Notes under the pieces: model-generated
What the model was told of the DNA's origin: nothing
The model's database searches: none
What the model saw: the letters and a program-made list of their open reading frames with translations, nothing else
Made by a program: the position numbers and the translations under genes
Shown here: piece after piece, positions 37,101 through 44,314 of the stretch
How positions within the stretch are numbered: position 1 is the first letter of the stretch
Layout of the letters: the number at the start of each line of letters is the position of its first letter
Assembly (NCBI RefSeq): GCF_014204895.1
Contig: NZ_JACHMF010000001.1
Span: 1,364,001-1,428,000 of the forward strand
Direction of reading: 5' to 3'
Length of the DNA: 64,000 bases
DNA from: Paractinoplanes abujensis
GTDB lineage: Bacteria > Actinomycetota > Actinomycetes > Mycobacteriales > Micromonosporaceae

Positions 37101-37554
37101 CGCCAATGAGTACGTCCGGCGGGCCGCTGTCCGTGCGATTGCTTCCGGTTGGTCTGAGGATCCCGGCACGCTGCCCCTGCTGCGTGAGTGCGCTACCGGC
37201 AACGTGAACGAGGACATACGGATTGCTGCTCTAACTGCGATTGCTTCCCGTTGGCCCGAGGATCCCGGCACCCTGCCGCTGCTGCGTGAGCGCGCCACTA
37301 GTGACGATCAGCCGATCGTCCGGGATGCTGCGGTTTATGCGATTGCCGTCGGATGGGCTGAGCATCCCGGTACGCTGCCCCTGCTGCACGAGTGCGCCAC
37401 CAGCGACAACGACGAGGACGTACGGACAGCCGCGGTGAACGCAATCGTCTCCGGCTGGCCCGGAGATCCCGGCACGCTGTCCCTGATGCGTCAGCGCGAC
37501 GCCGTCGACCGTCGCAAGGGCGCTCAGGAAGCGCATTCAAGGCGATCGAGGTAA
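34105..37554 (+). CDS. NACHT-domain STAND NTPase with C-terminal HEAT repeats
   Basis: About 1149 aa. The NACHT module has Walker A LLGDPGAGKSTLARYL (residue about 137), Walker B VLVIFDGLDELFDR (about 220) and sensor-like VVVTSRHVGY, then a winged-helix-like FVHRTFLEYLAAEDI block. From about residue 665 come 14 HEAT-like units of 34 residues (AVRAIASGWPEDPGTLPLLR type). This layout is that of bacterial NACHT immune sensors: repeats detect a signal, oligomerise the ATPase, and trigger an effector. No nuclease or protease effector domain is seen. ATGs at 34054, 34069, 34105 and 34108 are in frame but none has a good ribosome site. Two adjacent repeat units are identical at DNA level. Confidence 0.85.
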   Translation: MMSTYDSGGCVGQAYPGRSDDGSAGVIEAYQARLRDRYGHLDIDSLLPLHNQQEQIAVGVREVFVPQTVRTDPPPVDLPRELWQRLADSGVLDDRDLPGDLDHHTLAKLRHSYEARPARPVLEVLAEPDGQKMVLLGDPGAGKSTLARYLAVVLAQRGGDVLPAGLVGLLPVLIELRRYADPTWRGLSFVDFLDRQHHTDDRLGLPRTLLERRLHEPGRVLVIFDGLDELFDRGDREVIAHQITGFATHYPGARVVVTSRHVGYQRGPFDAAGFSHHMLQDLGQKQIDLFTQRWYRIACPGNPPEAARLRERLLTAIASSRSVQELAGNPLLLTILAVIGRRQTLPRDRHNVYRHAVTVLVEHWEVSKHLAATDPALPELDREDKLDLLRLIARRMQDGRAGLAGNHIVGTDLFRMFETYFQVDHALPPGPAKVAARAMLEQFQHRNFILSRFGSQVYGFVHRTFLEYLAAEDIDVRFGNRELSESDLLQGVFGARWSDPAWHEVLLLLTGIREHFAGRIIDRLLAADPYWRLRDKLPQHILLAMRCLGELRKPVALGPRHRAIAGALTHLLESLRSRPYDLALLTAFKQIVVPVITTLGPRWPGRDYYLAWYRLRGQIHLSDLRMDSRQMASIANQIALALDPSSDLRQYLFTVATDHHHEAIRRTAVEAIASGWPGDPETLLWLRERITDDADEYVRQAAVRAVASGWPEDPGTLPLLRARATGDTDAYARTAAVRAIASGWPEDAGTLPLLRECATTDEHEYVRQAALRAIASGWPEDAGTLPLLRECATTDEHEYVRQAALRAIASGWPEDAGTLPLLHDYATGDANAYVRRAATQAIVSGRADDPGTLFLLRERATSDHHAYVRDAAIRALASGWRVHPGTLPLLHECATTDNHEDVRMAAVDALASGWPEDPGTLRLLRERSIDDGNEYVRGTAVRLLASGWSEDPGTLPLLRERASSDTHEYVRQAAMHAVAVGWAKDPGTLFLLRERATDDANEYVRRAAVRAIASGWSEDPGTLPLLRECATGNVNEDIRIAALTAIASRWPEDPGTLPLLRERATSDDQPIVRDAAVYAIAVGWAEHPGTLPLLHECATSDNDEDVRTAAVNAIVSGWPGDPGTLSLMRQRDAVDRRKGAQEAHSRRSR
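36319..36522 (+). repeat. Exact 102-bp tandem duplication in HEAT array
   Basis: 36319-36420 and 36421-36522 are identical base for base, and the following unit starts with another long match. Each copy encodes one 34-residue HEAT unit, so the change is in frame. Confidence 0.92.
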
Positions 37555-37622
37555 GCGAGTGTGCTGCGGACGGCCTGCCGCCGCCGCTGCCTGGCAACCG
37601 GTGCTCCGATTAGTCTGGGGGT

Positions 37623-38018
37623 GTGCGTAAGTGGATCCCGTGGGCGGTGGTGACCGGCGTGGTCGCGGCCGCGCTGGTCGTCGTCGCCGGTCCGCGGCTT
37701 CTCACCACCGAAACCCGAATCGAGCCCCAGGTCGTAAGGCTGCTGGGCAGCGGCGGTGATCCGCTGGTGCTGATGGTGGGTTTCCGCTGGATCGAAGAGG
37801 GCTTCTGCGACGGCCAATTCACTGTCGAGGCCGTCGAAACTACGACCACCGTCACCATCGGCACCGTGGTCAGCCGCGAACGCGACGGCATGATGTGTGC
37901 GGGGCTGGGCACCGTCGACGAGATGGCCTGGGTCGACGTCAACCTCCGGGCGCCGCTCGGCACCCGGTCGGCTGTCCGCTCCTCCGACGGAGTGACGCTG
38001 GCGCTGCGCCCTTCTTGA
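37623..38018 (+). CDS. Hypothetical membrane-anchored protein
   Basis: 131 aa from GTG. An N-terminal membrane anchor (WIPWAVVTGVVAAALVVVAG) is followed by an extracytoplasmic beta-rich domain with two Cys (EEGFCDGQF and GMMCAGLG) that could form a disulfide. No family recognised. It lies 68 bp after the NACHT gene in the same direction, so co-expression is possible. Confidence 0.6.
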   Translation: MRKWIPWAVVTGVVAAALVVVAGPRLLTTETRIEPQVVRLLGSGGDPLVLMVGFRWIEEGFCDGQFTVEAVETTTTVTIGTVVSRERDGMMCAGLGTVDEMAWVDVNLRAPLGTRSAVRSSDGVTLALRPS

Positions 38019-38034
38019 CGTCCCGGTGAAAGAT

Positions 38035-38151
38035 ATGGCGATGCCTGAACTCGAAGTAGCGGCCGACGAGGACTGGTTGGCTCGTCTCGGTGTGTTGCCC
38101 AGCCCGGAGGAGGTGTCGGGTGACGAGTATGTGCGCGCGGCCGGGTTGTGA
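38035..38151 (+). CDS. Very small acidic hypothetical protein
   Basis: 38 codons from ATG 38035 (or 36 from ATG 38041), preceded by GGTGAAAG. The product MAMPELEVAADEDWLARLGV and SPEEVSGDEYVRAAGL is acidic and soluble. It overlaps the next tiny ORF by 4 nt, as translated gene pairs often do. No similarity recognised. Confidence 0.4.
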   Translation: MAMPELEVAADEDWLARLGVLPSPEEVSGDEYVRAAGL

Positions 38152-38309
38152 CCGACCTGTTCCGCGAGACGGCGACCAAGCTGACTGTGACCGCGACAGG
38201 GTCCACCGGGGAGGTCATTGTCGATTACGGCTCGACGGGCTGGTCGGGCTGGGCGCGCGTCCGGGTCCTGCCCACGGTTGAGATCGAGGACACGCTGCTA
38301 CGGTCCTGA
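38148..38309 (+). CDS. Very small hypothetical protein
   Basis: 53 aa from GTG 38148, overlapping the previous stop (GTGA). The product alternates polar and hydrophobic residues (TKLTVTATGSTGEVIVDYGS, TGWSGWARVRVLPTVEIED), suggesting a beta-strand-rich fold or a fragment of a larger domain. No family recognised. Confidence 0.4.
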   Translation: MTDLFRETATKLTVTATGSTGEVIVDYGSTGWSGWARVRVLPTVEIEDTLLRS

Positions 38310-38364
38310 GCGGCGCGCCCGGGTTGGCGGGACGCGGCCGTCATGATGGCATGTCAGCGGGCGA

Positions 38365-40335
38365 TCAGCCGGTCAGCATTTCGGCGAACTCGGCGGGGTC
38401 GATGATGGGGATGCCGAGTTTGGCCGCCTTGGTGGCCTTGGCCGTGGTGGTCTCGGAAGTGATCAGGGCCGTGGTGGTGGCGGAGACGCTGCCGCTGGCC
38501 CGGCCGCCCAGCTGTTCGATGCGTTCGCTCACGGTGGTGCGGGTGTAGCCGGGGACGCTGCCGCTCACCACGTACGTACGGCCCTCGAACGGCTTTTCGC
38601 CCTCGGTCTCGGGGACGCTCATCGTGACGCCGGCCGCGGCCAGGCGGTCGATCACGCCGGACATCGCGGCCAGGCCGTCGACCACGTGCTGCGCCTTGAT
38701 CAGGCCCATCTTGTCGATCTCGGCGATCTCCTCCACCGTGGCCGCGCGCAACGCCTCCATGGTCTTGAAGCGGGCGGCCAGCCAGCGGCCGACGCTGCGG
38801 CCGGTCATGCGGATGCCGAGCCCGGTGATCACGCGGTTGAACGGCTGGCTCTTGCTGCGTTCGAGCGAGGCGACGACCTTGGCCGCGTTGAGCTTGCCGA
38901 GCAGCACCACGCCGCCCGCCTTGGTGTTGCCGACCGGCAGCTCGGCCAGCTGTTCCTCGGTCAGCGAGTAGAGGTCGGCGACGTCGGTGGCCAGCCCGGT
39001 GTTGACGAGGGCCACGCAGAGCGCCTCGCCCGCACCCTCGACGTCGAGGGCCTCGCGGCTGCACCAGTACTCCAACGCGTTGACGGCGCTGCACGACGCG
39101 GTGTGGCAGCGCCACAGCAGGCTCGACTTGTCCCACGGCTCGCCGCACTGGGGGCAGGTCTCGGGCGGCGTCCACGGGGTGAGACCGTGCGGCTGCTCAC
39201 CGATGGGCGCGGTGACCCGCGGAATGACGTCACCGGCGCGCCACACGGCGACGGTCTGGCCGATCGCCAGGCCCTGATCCTCCACGAACTTGGGGTTGTG
39301 CAGCGTGGCGTAGGTGATCGTGGTGCCGTCGACGAAGACCGGGTCGAGCACGGCCCGCAACGAGATGCGCCCGGTGCGCCCGACCCGCACCTCGATGTCG
39401 CGCAGCACCGTCGAACCGGTGTCGGCCGGATATTTGAACGCGGCCGCCCAGTGCGGGGTGCGGCTGCCGGAACCGAGCCGCCGGCGCGTCGATTCGAGGT
39501 CGGCCGTGAGCACCGCGCCGTCGATCGGGAAGTCGAGATCGCGCCGCAGCTCGCCGACGCGCGCGACGGCGGCCAGCGCGGCCTCGGCGTCGTCGCAGAC
39601 CTGGATCTCGCCCGTGGCCAGCCGCCCCGCCACGGGAAATCCGAGCTCGGCGGCGTGGGCCATGCGCTCCCGGTGGGAGGCGAAGGTGCCGGAGATGTCG
39701 TACGCCGAGAAGGTCATCGGCGCGTCGTAGGCCCGGTCGACAGTGCGGATCGACCCGGCCACCGCGCCTCGCGAGTTGATGAACGGCTTGCCCCCGGCGG
39801 CGACCCGGTTGGCCCCGGCCGCCTCGAAGTCGGCCACCGTCATGTAGACCTCGCCGCGCACCTCACCCGTCCACGGCGTGGCCAGCCGCGCGGGCAGACC
39901 GGCGACCCCGCGCAGCACCTGGGCCGTGACGTTCTCCCCCGTGCTGCCGTCGCCGCGCAGCGCGGCCAGGGTGAGCTTGCCCGACACGTATTCCACCCGG
40001 ATGGCCAGGCCGTCCAGCTTGACCTCGACGAGGCAGGGCTCACCGCCCAGGCTCGCCACGAAAGCCCGTACGCCGTCCTCGCCGTTGATTTTCTCCAAGG
40101 ACATCATCGGCACCGGGTGCCGCACGTCGCCGCCCTCCGACACGCCGGCCGCGACCTGCGTGGTGATGCCGCGGTCGTCCCAGCCGGGGTGCGCCTTCTT
40201 CGCCTCGGCGATGCTGTCGAGCAGGGCGTCGTAGTCGGCGTCGGTCATCAGCACGTCGCCGGTGTCGTAATACGACTTGGCGGCGGCCTGGGCCTGCGCG
40301 ACGGCGGCGGCGAAGCCGGATTCGGTCAACGTCAT
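38365..40335 (-). CDS. ligA: NAD-dependent DNA ligase
   Basis: 656 aa, near the usual 670. Adenylation domain with catalytic Lys in VEVKLDGLAIRVEY, the Ia domain at the N-terminus (YYDTGDVLMTDADYDALLDS), OB fold (VGRTGRISLRAVLDPV), a four-Cys zinc finger (CPQCGEPW ... CHTASCSA), HhH region (GLGIRMTGRSVGRWL) and C-terminal BRCT domain (KPFEGRTYVVSGSVPGYTR). It seals nicks using NAD. The sequence is somewhat divergent (for example LAIGQTVAVWRAGDVIP), so it could be a second ligA-type paralogue; actinomycetes often have more than one ligase. Confidence 0.93.
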   Translation of the reverse strand: MTLTESGFAAAVAQAQAAAKSYYDTGDVLMTDADYDALLDSIAEAKKAHPGWDDRGITTQVAAGVSEGGDVRHPVPMMSLEKINGEDGVRAFVASLGGEPCLVEVKLDGLAIRVEYVSGKLTLAALRGDGSTGENVTAQVLRGVAGLPARLATPWTGEVRGEVYMTVADFEAAGANRVAAGGKPFINSRGAVAGSIRTVDRAYDAPMTFSAYDISGTFASHRERMAHAAELGFPVAGRLATGEIQVCDDAEAALAAVARVGELRRDLDFPIDGAVLTADLESTRRRLGSGSRTPHWAAAFKYPADTGSTVLRDIEVRVGRTGRISLRAVLDPVFVDGTTITYATLHNPKFVEDQGLAIGQTVAVWRAGDVIPRVTAPIGEQPHGLTPWTPPETCPQCGEPWDKSSLLWRCHTASCSAVNALEYWCSREALDVEGAGEALCVALVNTGLATDVADLYSLTEEQLAELPVGNTKAGGVVLLGKLNAAKVVASLERSKSQPFNRVITGLGIRMTGRSVGRWLAARFKTMEALRAATVEEIAEIDKMGLIKAQHVVDGLAAMSGVIDRLAAAGVTMSVPETEGEKPFEGRTYVVSGSVPGYTRTTVSERIEQLGGRASGSVSATTTALITSETTTAKATKAAKLGIPIIDPAEFAEMLTG

Positions 40336-40425
40336 GCCGACAACCTACGACCCGGGTACGACAATTCCGTGCCGCGACCGGCCAAAGCCCACGCGATGAG
40401 GACGGGGTATGCGGTACGGGCCGCC

Positions 40426-41367
40426 TCAGGGCAGCCTGAGCCGCACTTGCACGGGCAGGTGGTCGCTGGGGAACTGCCGGCCGCTGTGAAAGGTGTTGGT
40501 CAGCGCGGCCGACACGGTGACCCCGGGTGTGACCAGCACCCAGTCGATCCGCGGCCCGTCCGGCACGAGCGGCTGATAACCGTGAAACGTCCCGTACGCG
40601 GTGCCGCGCTCGGTGGCCGCGTCCCAGGTGTCCTGGTAACCGGCCCGCCCGACCAGCCGGCCGTACACGAAGCTGTCGGGTTGCGCCGGGGTGTTGAAAT
40701 CGCCCGTCAGCACGATCGGCAGCGGTGGTGCCAAAGCCTGCAGCCGCTCGTGGATCAGCCGCGCGGACTGCCGCCGGGCGTGCTCGCTCGCGTTGTCGAG
40801 GTGGGTGTTGACGGCGTAGAAGAGCTTTCCCGTCGTACGGTCGAGGAAGCGCACCCAGGTGACCATGCGCACCGCGAAGCCGCCCCAGGTCTCCGAGCCC
40901 GGGACCTCGGGGGTGCCGGAGAGCCAGAAGTCGCCCGACGCCTGCGGGGTCAGCCGCTGCGTGCGATAGAAGATCGCCATGAACTCGCCGGCCCGGCCGC
41001 CCAGACGCCCGGTGCCGATGTAGTCGTAGCCGCGGCCCAGGTCGGTGCGGATGTCGTCGAGCTGGGCGGCCAGCCCCTCCTGGGTGCCGATCAGGTCGGG
41101 CCGCTCGGTGGTGAGCAGGGTGCGCATCACCGGCCGCCGCTCGGTCCACGAGTTGGGTGCGGCGAAACCGCCGAAGCGCAGGTTGTACGTCATCACCTGC
41201 AGCTCGGCGGGCGTCGCGGGCCCGGCCAGCCGGTCCAGGGCCGAGCCGCGCCCGGTCACCGGCGCGACGGCGAACGGGAACATGCTCGCGACGACCAGCG
41301 CCGCCGAGAGCAGCGAGCGCAGGGCCGGTCCCCGGGCAGACGCGAATCGACCGGCGCGAATCGCCAT
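40426..41367 (-). CDS. Exported endonuclease/exonuclease/phosphatase-family protein
   Basis: 313 aa with an N-terminal signal sequence (ALRSLLSAALVVASMFPFAV). The EEP fold is complete: MTYNLRFGG (Asn ligand), IGTQEG (metal Glu), NTHLDN (catalytic region), VLTGDFNTPAQ, DTWDA, RIDWVLVTPG, and final SDHLPV (catalytic Asp-His). Family members cleave phosphodiester or phosphomonoester bonds in nucleic acids, lipids or sugars; the substrate is unknown. Confidence 0.9.
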   Translation of the reverse strand: MAIRAGRFASARGPALRSLLSAALVVASMFPFAVAPVTGRGSALDRLAGPATPAELQVMTYNLRFGGFAAPNSWTERRPVMRTLLTTERPDLIGTQEGLAAQLDDIRTDLGRGYDYIGTGRLGGRAGEFMAIFYRTQRLTPQASGDFWLSGTPEVPGSETWGGFAVRMVTWVRFLDRTTGKLFYAVNTHLDNASEHARRQSARLIHERLQALAPPLPIVLTGDFNTPAQPDSFVYGRLVGRAGYQDTWDAATERGTAYGTFHGYQPLVPDGPRIDWVLVTPGVTVSAALTNTFHSGRQFPSDHLPVQVRLRLP

Positions 41368-41388
41368 GCCGCCATGATAGTTGGCCCG

Positions 41389-41652
41389 TCACACCATCAG
41401 GTGGGCCAAGCCGACCAGCACGAGCAGCCGGCGCAGGTGCCGGGACGGGCCGCTGAGCCGCAACAGCCGGCCCTGGCCCTCCAGCCGGGCGGCGGCCCGG
41501 GCCAGGGCGCGCAGGCCACCGGCGTCGATGAAGGTCAGCTTGCTCAGGTCGATCGCGAGGTCGTGGCCGGTGTCGACCCGGCTCGCGATCGCCGCCTCGA
41601 AGGCGTCCCGGTTCGTCAGGTCGACCTCACCTCGCACATGAAGTGTCGTCAT
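41389..41652 (-). CDS. STAS-domain protein (anti-sigma factor antagonist-like)
   Basis: 87 aa, essentially one STAS domain (TTLHVRGEVDLTNRDAFEAA, then LAIDLSKLTFIDAGGLRALA). In SpoIIAA/RsbV proteins the loop reads DSSGL and its Ser is phosphorylated by the anti-sigma kinase; here it reads DAGGL, so the phosphorylatable Ser is missing. It may be constitutively active or act in a different complex. It stands alone, 30 bp from the response regulator gene downstream of the two-component operon. Confidence 0.82.
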   Translation of the reverse strand: MTTLHVRGEVDLTNRDAFEAAIASRVDTGHDLAIDLSKLTFIDAGGLRALARAAARLEGQGRLLRLSGPSRHLRRLLVLVGLAHLMV

Positions 41653-41682
41653 GCTTCAAGAGCGCGCGGGACGGCCGTGCTG

Positions 41683-42330
41683 TTACAGGCGGGGGCGGGC
41701 CAGGCCCAGGTCGTACGCGACGATGGTGGCCTGCACCCGGTCGCGGGCCCCCAGCTTGGGCAGCAGCGCGTTGACGTGCGCCTTGACCGTGCCCGCGCCG
41801 ATGCCCAGGGCCGCGCCCACCTCGGCGTTGGACAGGCCCTTGGCCAGCTCGGTCAGCACGTCGCGTTCGCGTGGGGTCAGCGCGGCCAGCCGCGGATCGT
41901 CGTCGGGGGCGGGCGACACCGAGCCGGTGGCGAACGCGTCGATCAGGCGTTTCGTCACCGCGGGGCTGAGCATGGCCTCGCCCGCGGCCACCGTGCGGAT
42001 CGCGGCGACCAGCGTGGCCGGGTCGGAATCCTTGAGCAGGAATCCGGACGCGCCCGCCTTGAGCGCCTGGAAGACGTACGCGTCCTGGTGGAACGTGGTC
42101 AGGACGATCACGCGCGGGGCCGGGTCGGCCGCCGTGAGCTGCGCGGTCGCGGTCAGGCCGTCCATGCCGGGCATGCGCACGTCCATCAGCACCACGTCGG
42201 GCCGGGCCTCGGCCGCCACGGTCAGCGCGCTCGCGCCGTCGGCGGCCTCGGCCACCACCGTCAGGTCGGCCTGCGAACCGACGATCGCGCACACGCCCGC
42301 GCGGACCATCGCCTGGTCGTCGACGACCAT
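41683..42330 (-). CDS. NarL/LuxR-family response regulator
   Basis: About 215 aa: receiver domain with acidic pair in VVDDQAMVRAG, phospho-acceptor Asp in VVLMDVRMPGMDG, Lys in LLKDSDP; C-terminal LuxR helix-turn-helix (LTPRERDVLTELAKGLSNAE and VGAALGIGAGTVKAHVNAL). ATG 42330 shares its A with the TGA of the kinase gene (TGATG), so translation is coupled. Partner of the kinase at 42330-44222. Confidence 0.95.
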   Translation of the reverse strand: MVVDDQAMVRAGVCAIVGSQADLTVVAEAADGASALTVAAEARPDVVLMDVRMPGMDGLTATAQLTAADPAPRVIVLTTFHQDAYVFQALKAGASGFLLKDSDPATLVAAIRTVAAGEAMLSPAVTKRLIDAFATGSVSPAPDDDPRLAALTPRERDVLTELAKGLSNAEVGAALGIGAGTVKAHVNALLPKLGARDRVQATIVAYDLGLARPRL

Positions 42331-44222
42331 CACACGGATGGTGATGATGACACCTCCTGAGCCGGGCGCAGGCCGTCGAGCAGGCCGCGCATCGCCGCCA
42401 GGGATTCCCGGGCCGCCACGATCACACCGTCGAGGTCATTCTGCTCGGCCGCCTGCGGGACCCGGGCCGCGGCGGTCAGCACCGTCGCGTGCAGGCCGGC
42501 CGCCACCCGGGCCCGTTCGTCGCGGGCGCGCAGCAGCGCCTCGGCCGACACCACCGCCACCGCGCTCTCCTCGACGGCCAGCCTCCGCTCGCGCCGCCGC
42601 CGCGTGGCGTACCCGGCGATCCAGCTTCCCGCGTACGGCAGCGCCAGCGCGAACCAGCCGAAAACCGCCGTGAACAGGAAGAAAGCCACTTTGCCGACGC
42701 CCACCTCGTCGTCGGTGACCAGCAGCGCGGCCAGCACGAGCGCGGCCGAGAACAGCGCGCCGACCAGCCCGATCCAGGTCGATGCCGGTTTCTTCCCGTA
42801 CGCGGCCACGGCGTACACGGCGGCCAGATCGGCCCCGGTGCTGAACAGGAAGATCCACGCCTCGGCGGGCGGCAGCACCGCGGTCACCACCAGCAGCGGG
42901 GCCAGCCAGCCGGTCAGCGCGACCGCGATCAGCGCCGTCCACGGCCGGGTGCGCCGCCACAGCAACGGCACCGCGTGCGCGACCACCGCGAGCAGCGTCA
43001 GCACGGCCGCCGCGGGGGCCACCCCGTCCTCCTCCACCAGCAGGACCACCCCGGTCAGCGGCAGCACCAGAGCCAGCAGCAGCAAACCCGCATCCAGGAC
43101 GACCTGGGACCGCAACCAGACACGCAGCCGCGCGGGCGCCGCCCCGGCCGGCAGCGTGGCCCGCACCTCCCAGCCGCCGGACTCGCGCGGACCGGCCGTG
43201 ACCGTCCCGCCGAACGCGGCCGCGCGATCACGCATGCCGCTCAGCCCGCGGCCGCCCCCCAGCCCCTTCGCCGCGTCCGAGGCGACCCCGGGACCGTCGT
43301 CGGCCACCACCAGCGTCGCGCCGGTCCCGTCGTACGTCTGGGAAACCTCGACAGTCGCCCCGGGCGCATATCGCAGCGTGTTGGTGAGGGCCTCCCGCGC
43401 GATGCCGTGCAACGCCTCGGCCTGCGCGGGCGGCGGCGACCCGGTCCGGGTCAGCCGCACCACCTGGCCCAGCTGCCGGAAGTCGTCGGTCAGGTCGGCC
43501 AGTGTCGTCGTCCCGGGCGGGGCCGGCAGCACCGAGACGAGCTGGTGCAGGGCGACCAGCGTCTCGCGCCCGGTGCGGGCCGCGAACGTCAAAGCCTCGG
43601 CCGTCAACTCGGGCCGGCCGACGAACTGGGCCGCCGTCGCGTTGACCACGATCGACGTGAGGTGGTGGGCGGTGACGTCGTGCAGCTCCCGGGCCAACCG
43701 GCGCTGCTCGGCGGCGGCCGCGTCGCGCCGGGCCTCCTCGGCCTCGGCCAGCCGGTGAGCCGCCGCGGAACGGTCCTCGTGCCAGCGCCGCCGCACCCGC
43801 CCGAGCGCGGCCACCAATGCGTACAGGGGCGGGGCGAGCAGCAGGTCGAGCGGCTCGTCACCGACCAGCAGCGCGACCTGTACGGCCAGCATGCCCAGCA
43901 CGACCAGCACGGTCGTGCGGCGCGAGCAGCGCAGCGCCACGTTGAACAGGGCGATCGACTCCGCCGCGGAGATCAGCAGCAGGGCGTCGCCGGGGGAGAA
44001 ATACACCTGCTGGGGCAGGGCCCAGGCGCCGAGCCCGAGGCCGCCGGTCACGACCGCGGCCGCCACCACCGGGCGCCACCGGCGCAGACACAGCCCGGCC
44101 GTGACCACTGCGACGACGGCGATGCCGGTCACCGCCCGTACGGAAAAAGCCAGACCCGGCCAGTACGCGAGCTGAGCCACCGCGGCGAGCGCGGGCAGCA
44201 GCCAAACCTTCCAGCGGGCCAT
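42330..44222 (-). CDS. Double-module sensor histidine kinase
   Basis: 630 aa. Residues about 1-145 are membrane helices; then a HisKA_3 dimerisation/phospho-acceptor helix (ARELHDVTAHHLTSI, His about 181) and a HATPase domain (N box EALTNTLRYAPG, VVADDGPGV, GLSGMRDR). Unusually, a second hydrophobic domain (residues about 375-545) and a second HisKA_3-like helix (RARVAAGLHATVLTAAARVP) follow, with no second ATPase domain. It is co-translated with the response regulator. The second His could be phosphorylated in trans, or the helix may only dimerise. Confidence 0.9.
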   Translation of the reverse strand: MARWKVWLLPALAAVAQLAYWPGLAFSVRAVTGIAVVAVVTAGLCLRRWRPVVAAAVVTGGLGLGAWALPQQVYFSPGDALLLISAAESIALFNVALRCSRRTTVLVVLGMLAVQVALLVGDEPLDLLLAPPLYALVAALGRVRRRWHEDRSAAAHRLAEAEEARRDAAAAEQRRLARELHDVTAHHLTSIVVNATAAQFVGRPELTAEALTFAARTGRETLVALHQLVSVLPAPPGTTTLADLTDDFRQLGQVVRLTRTGSPPPAQAEALHGIAREALTNTLRYAPGATVEVSQTYDGTGATLVVADDGPGVASDAAKGLGGGRGLSGMRDRAAAFGGTVTAGPRESGGWEVRATLPAGAAPARLRVWLRSQVVLDAGLLLLALVLPLTGVVLLVEEDGVAPAAAVLTLLAVVAHAVPLLWRRTRPWTALIAVALTGWLAPLLVVTAVLPPAEAWIFLFSTGADLAAVYAVAAYGKKPASTWIGLVGALFSAALVLAALLVTDDEVGVGKVAFFLFTAVFGWFALALPYAGSWIAGYATRRRRERRLAVEESAVAVVSAEALLRARDERARVAAGLHATVLTAAARVPQAAEQNDLDGVIVAARESLAAMRGLLDGLRPAQEVSSSPSV

Positions 44223-44314
44223 GATGGTCGACAGCTTATCTATGCCCTGGGGCAGGGGTCGCTCTCCGTCCGCGGCCCGATTCGCCGGCGACCGGAAATC
44301 GGCAAACTTTTCCC

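Noticed and set aside
38686..42360. 1224-codon plus-strand ORF across ligA, EEP, STAS and response regulator
   Set aside because: Spans several well-supported opposite-strand genes and their boundaries; composition is that of a shadow.
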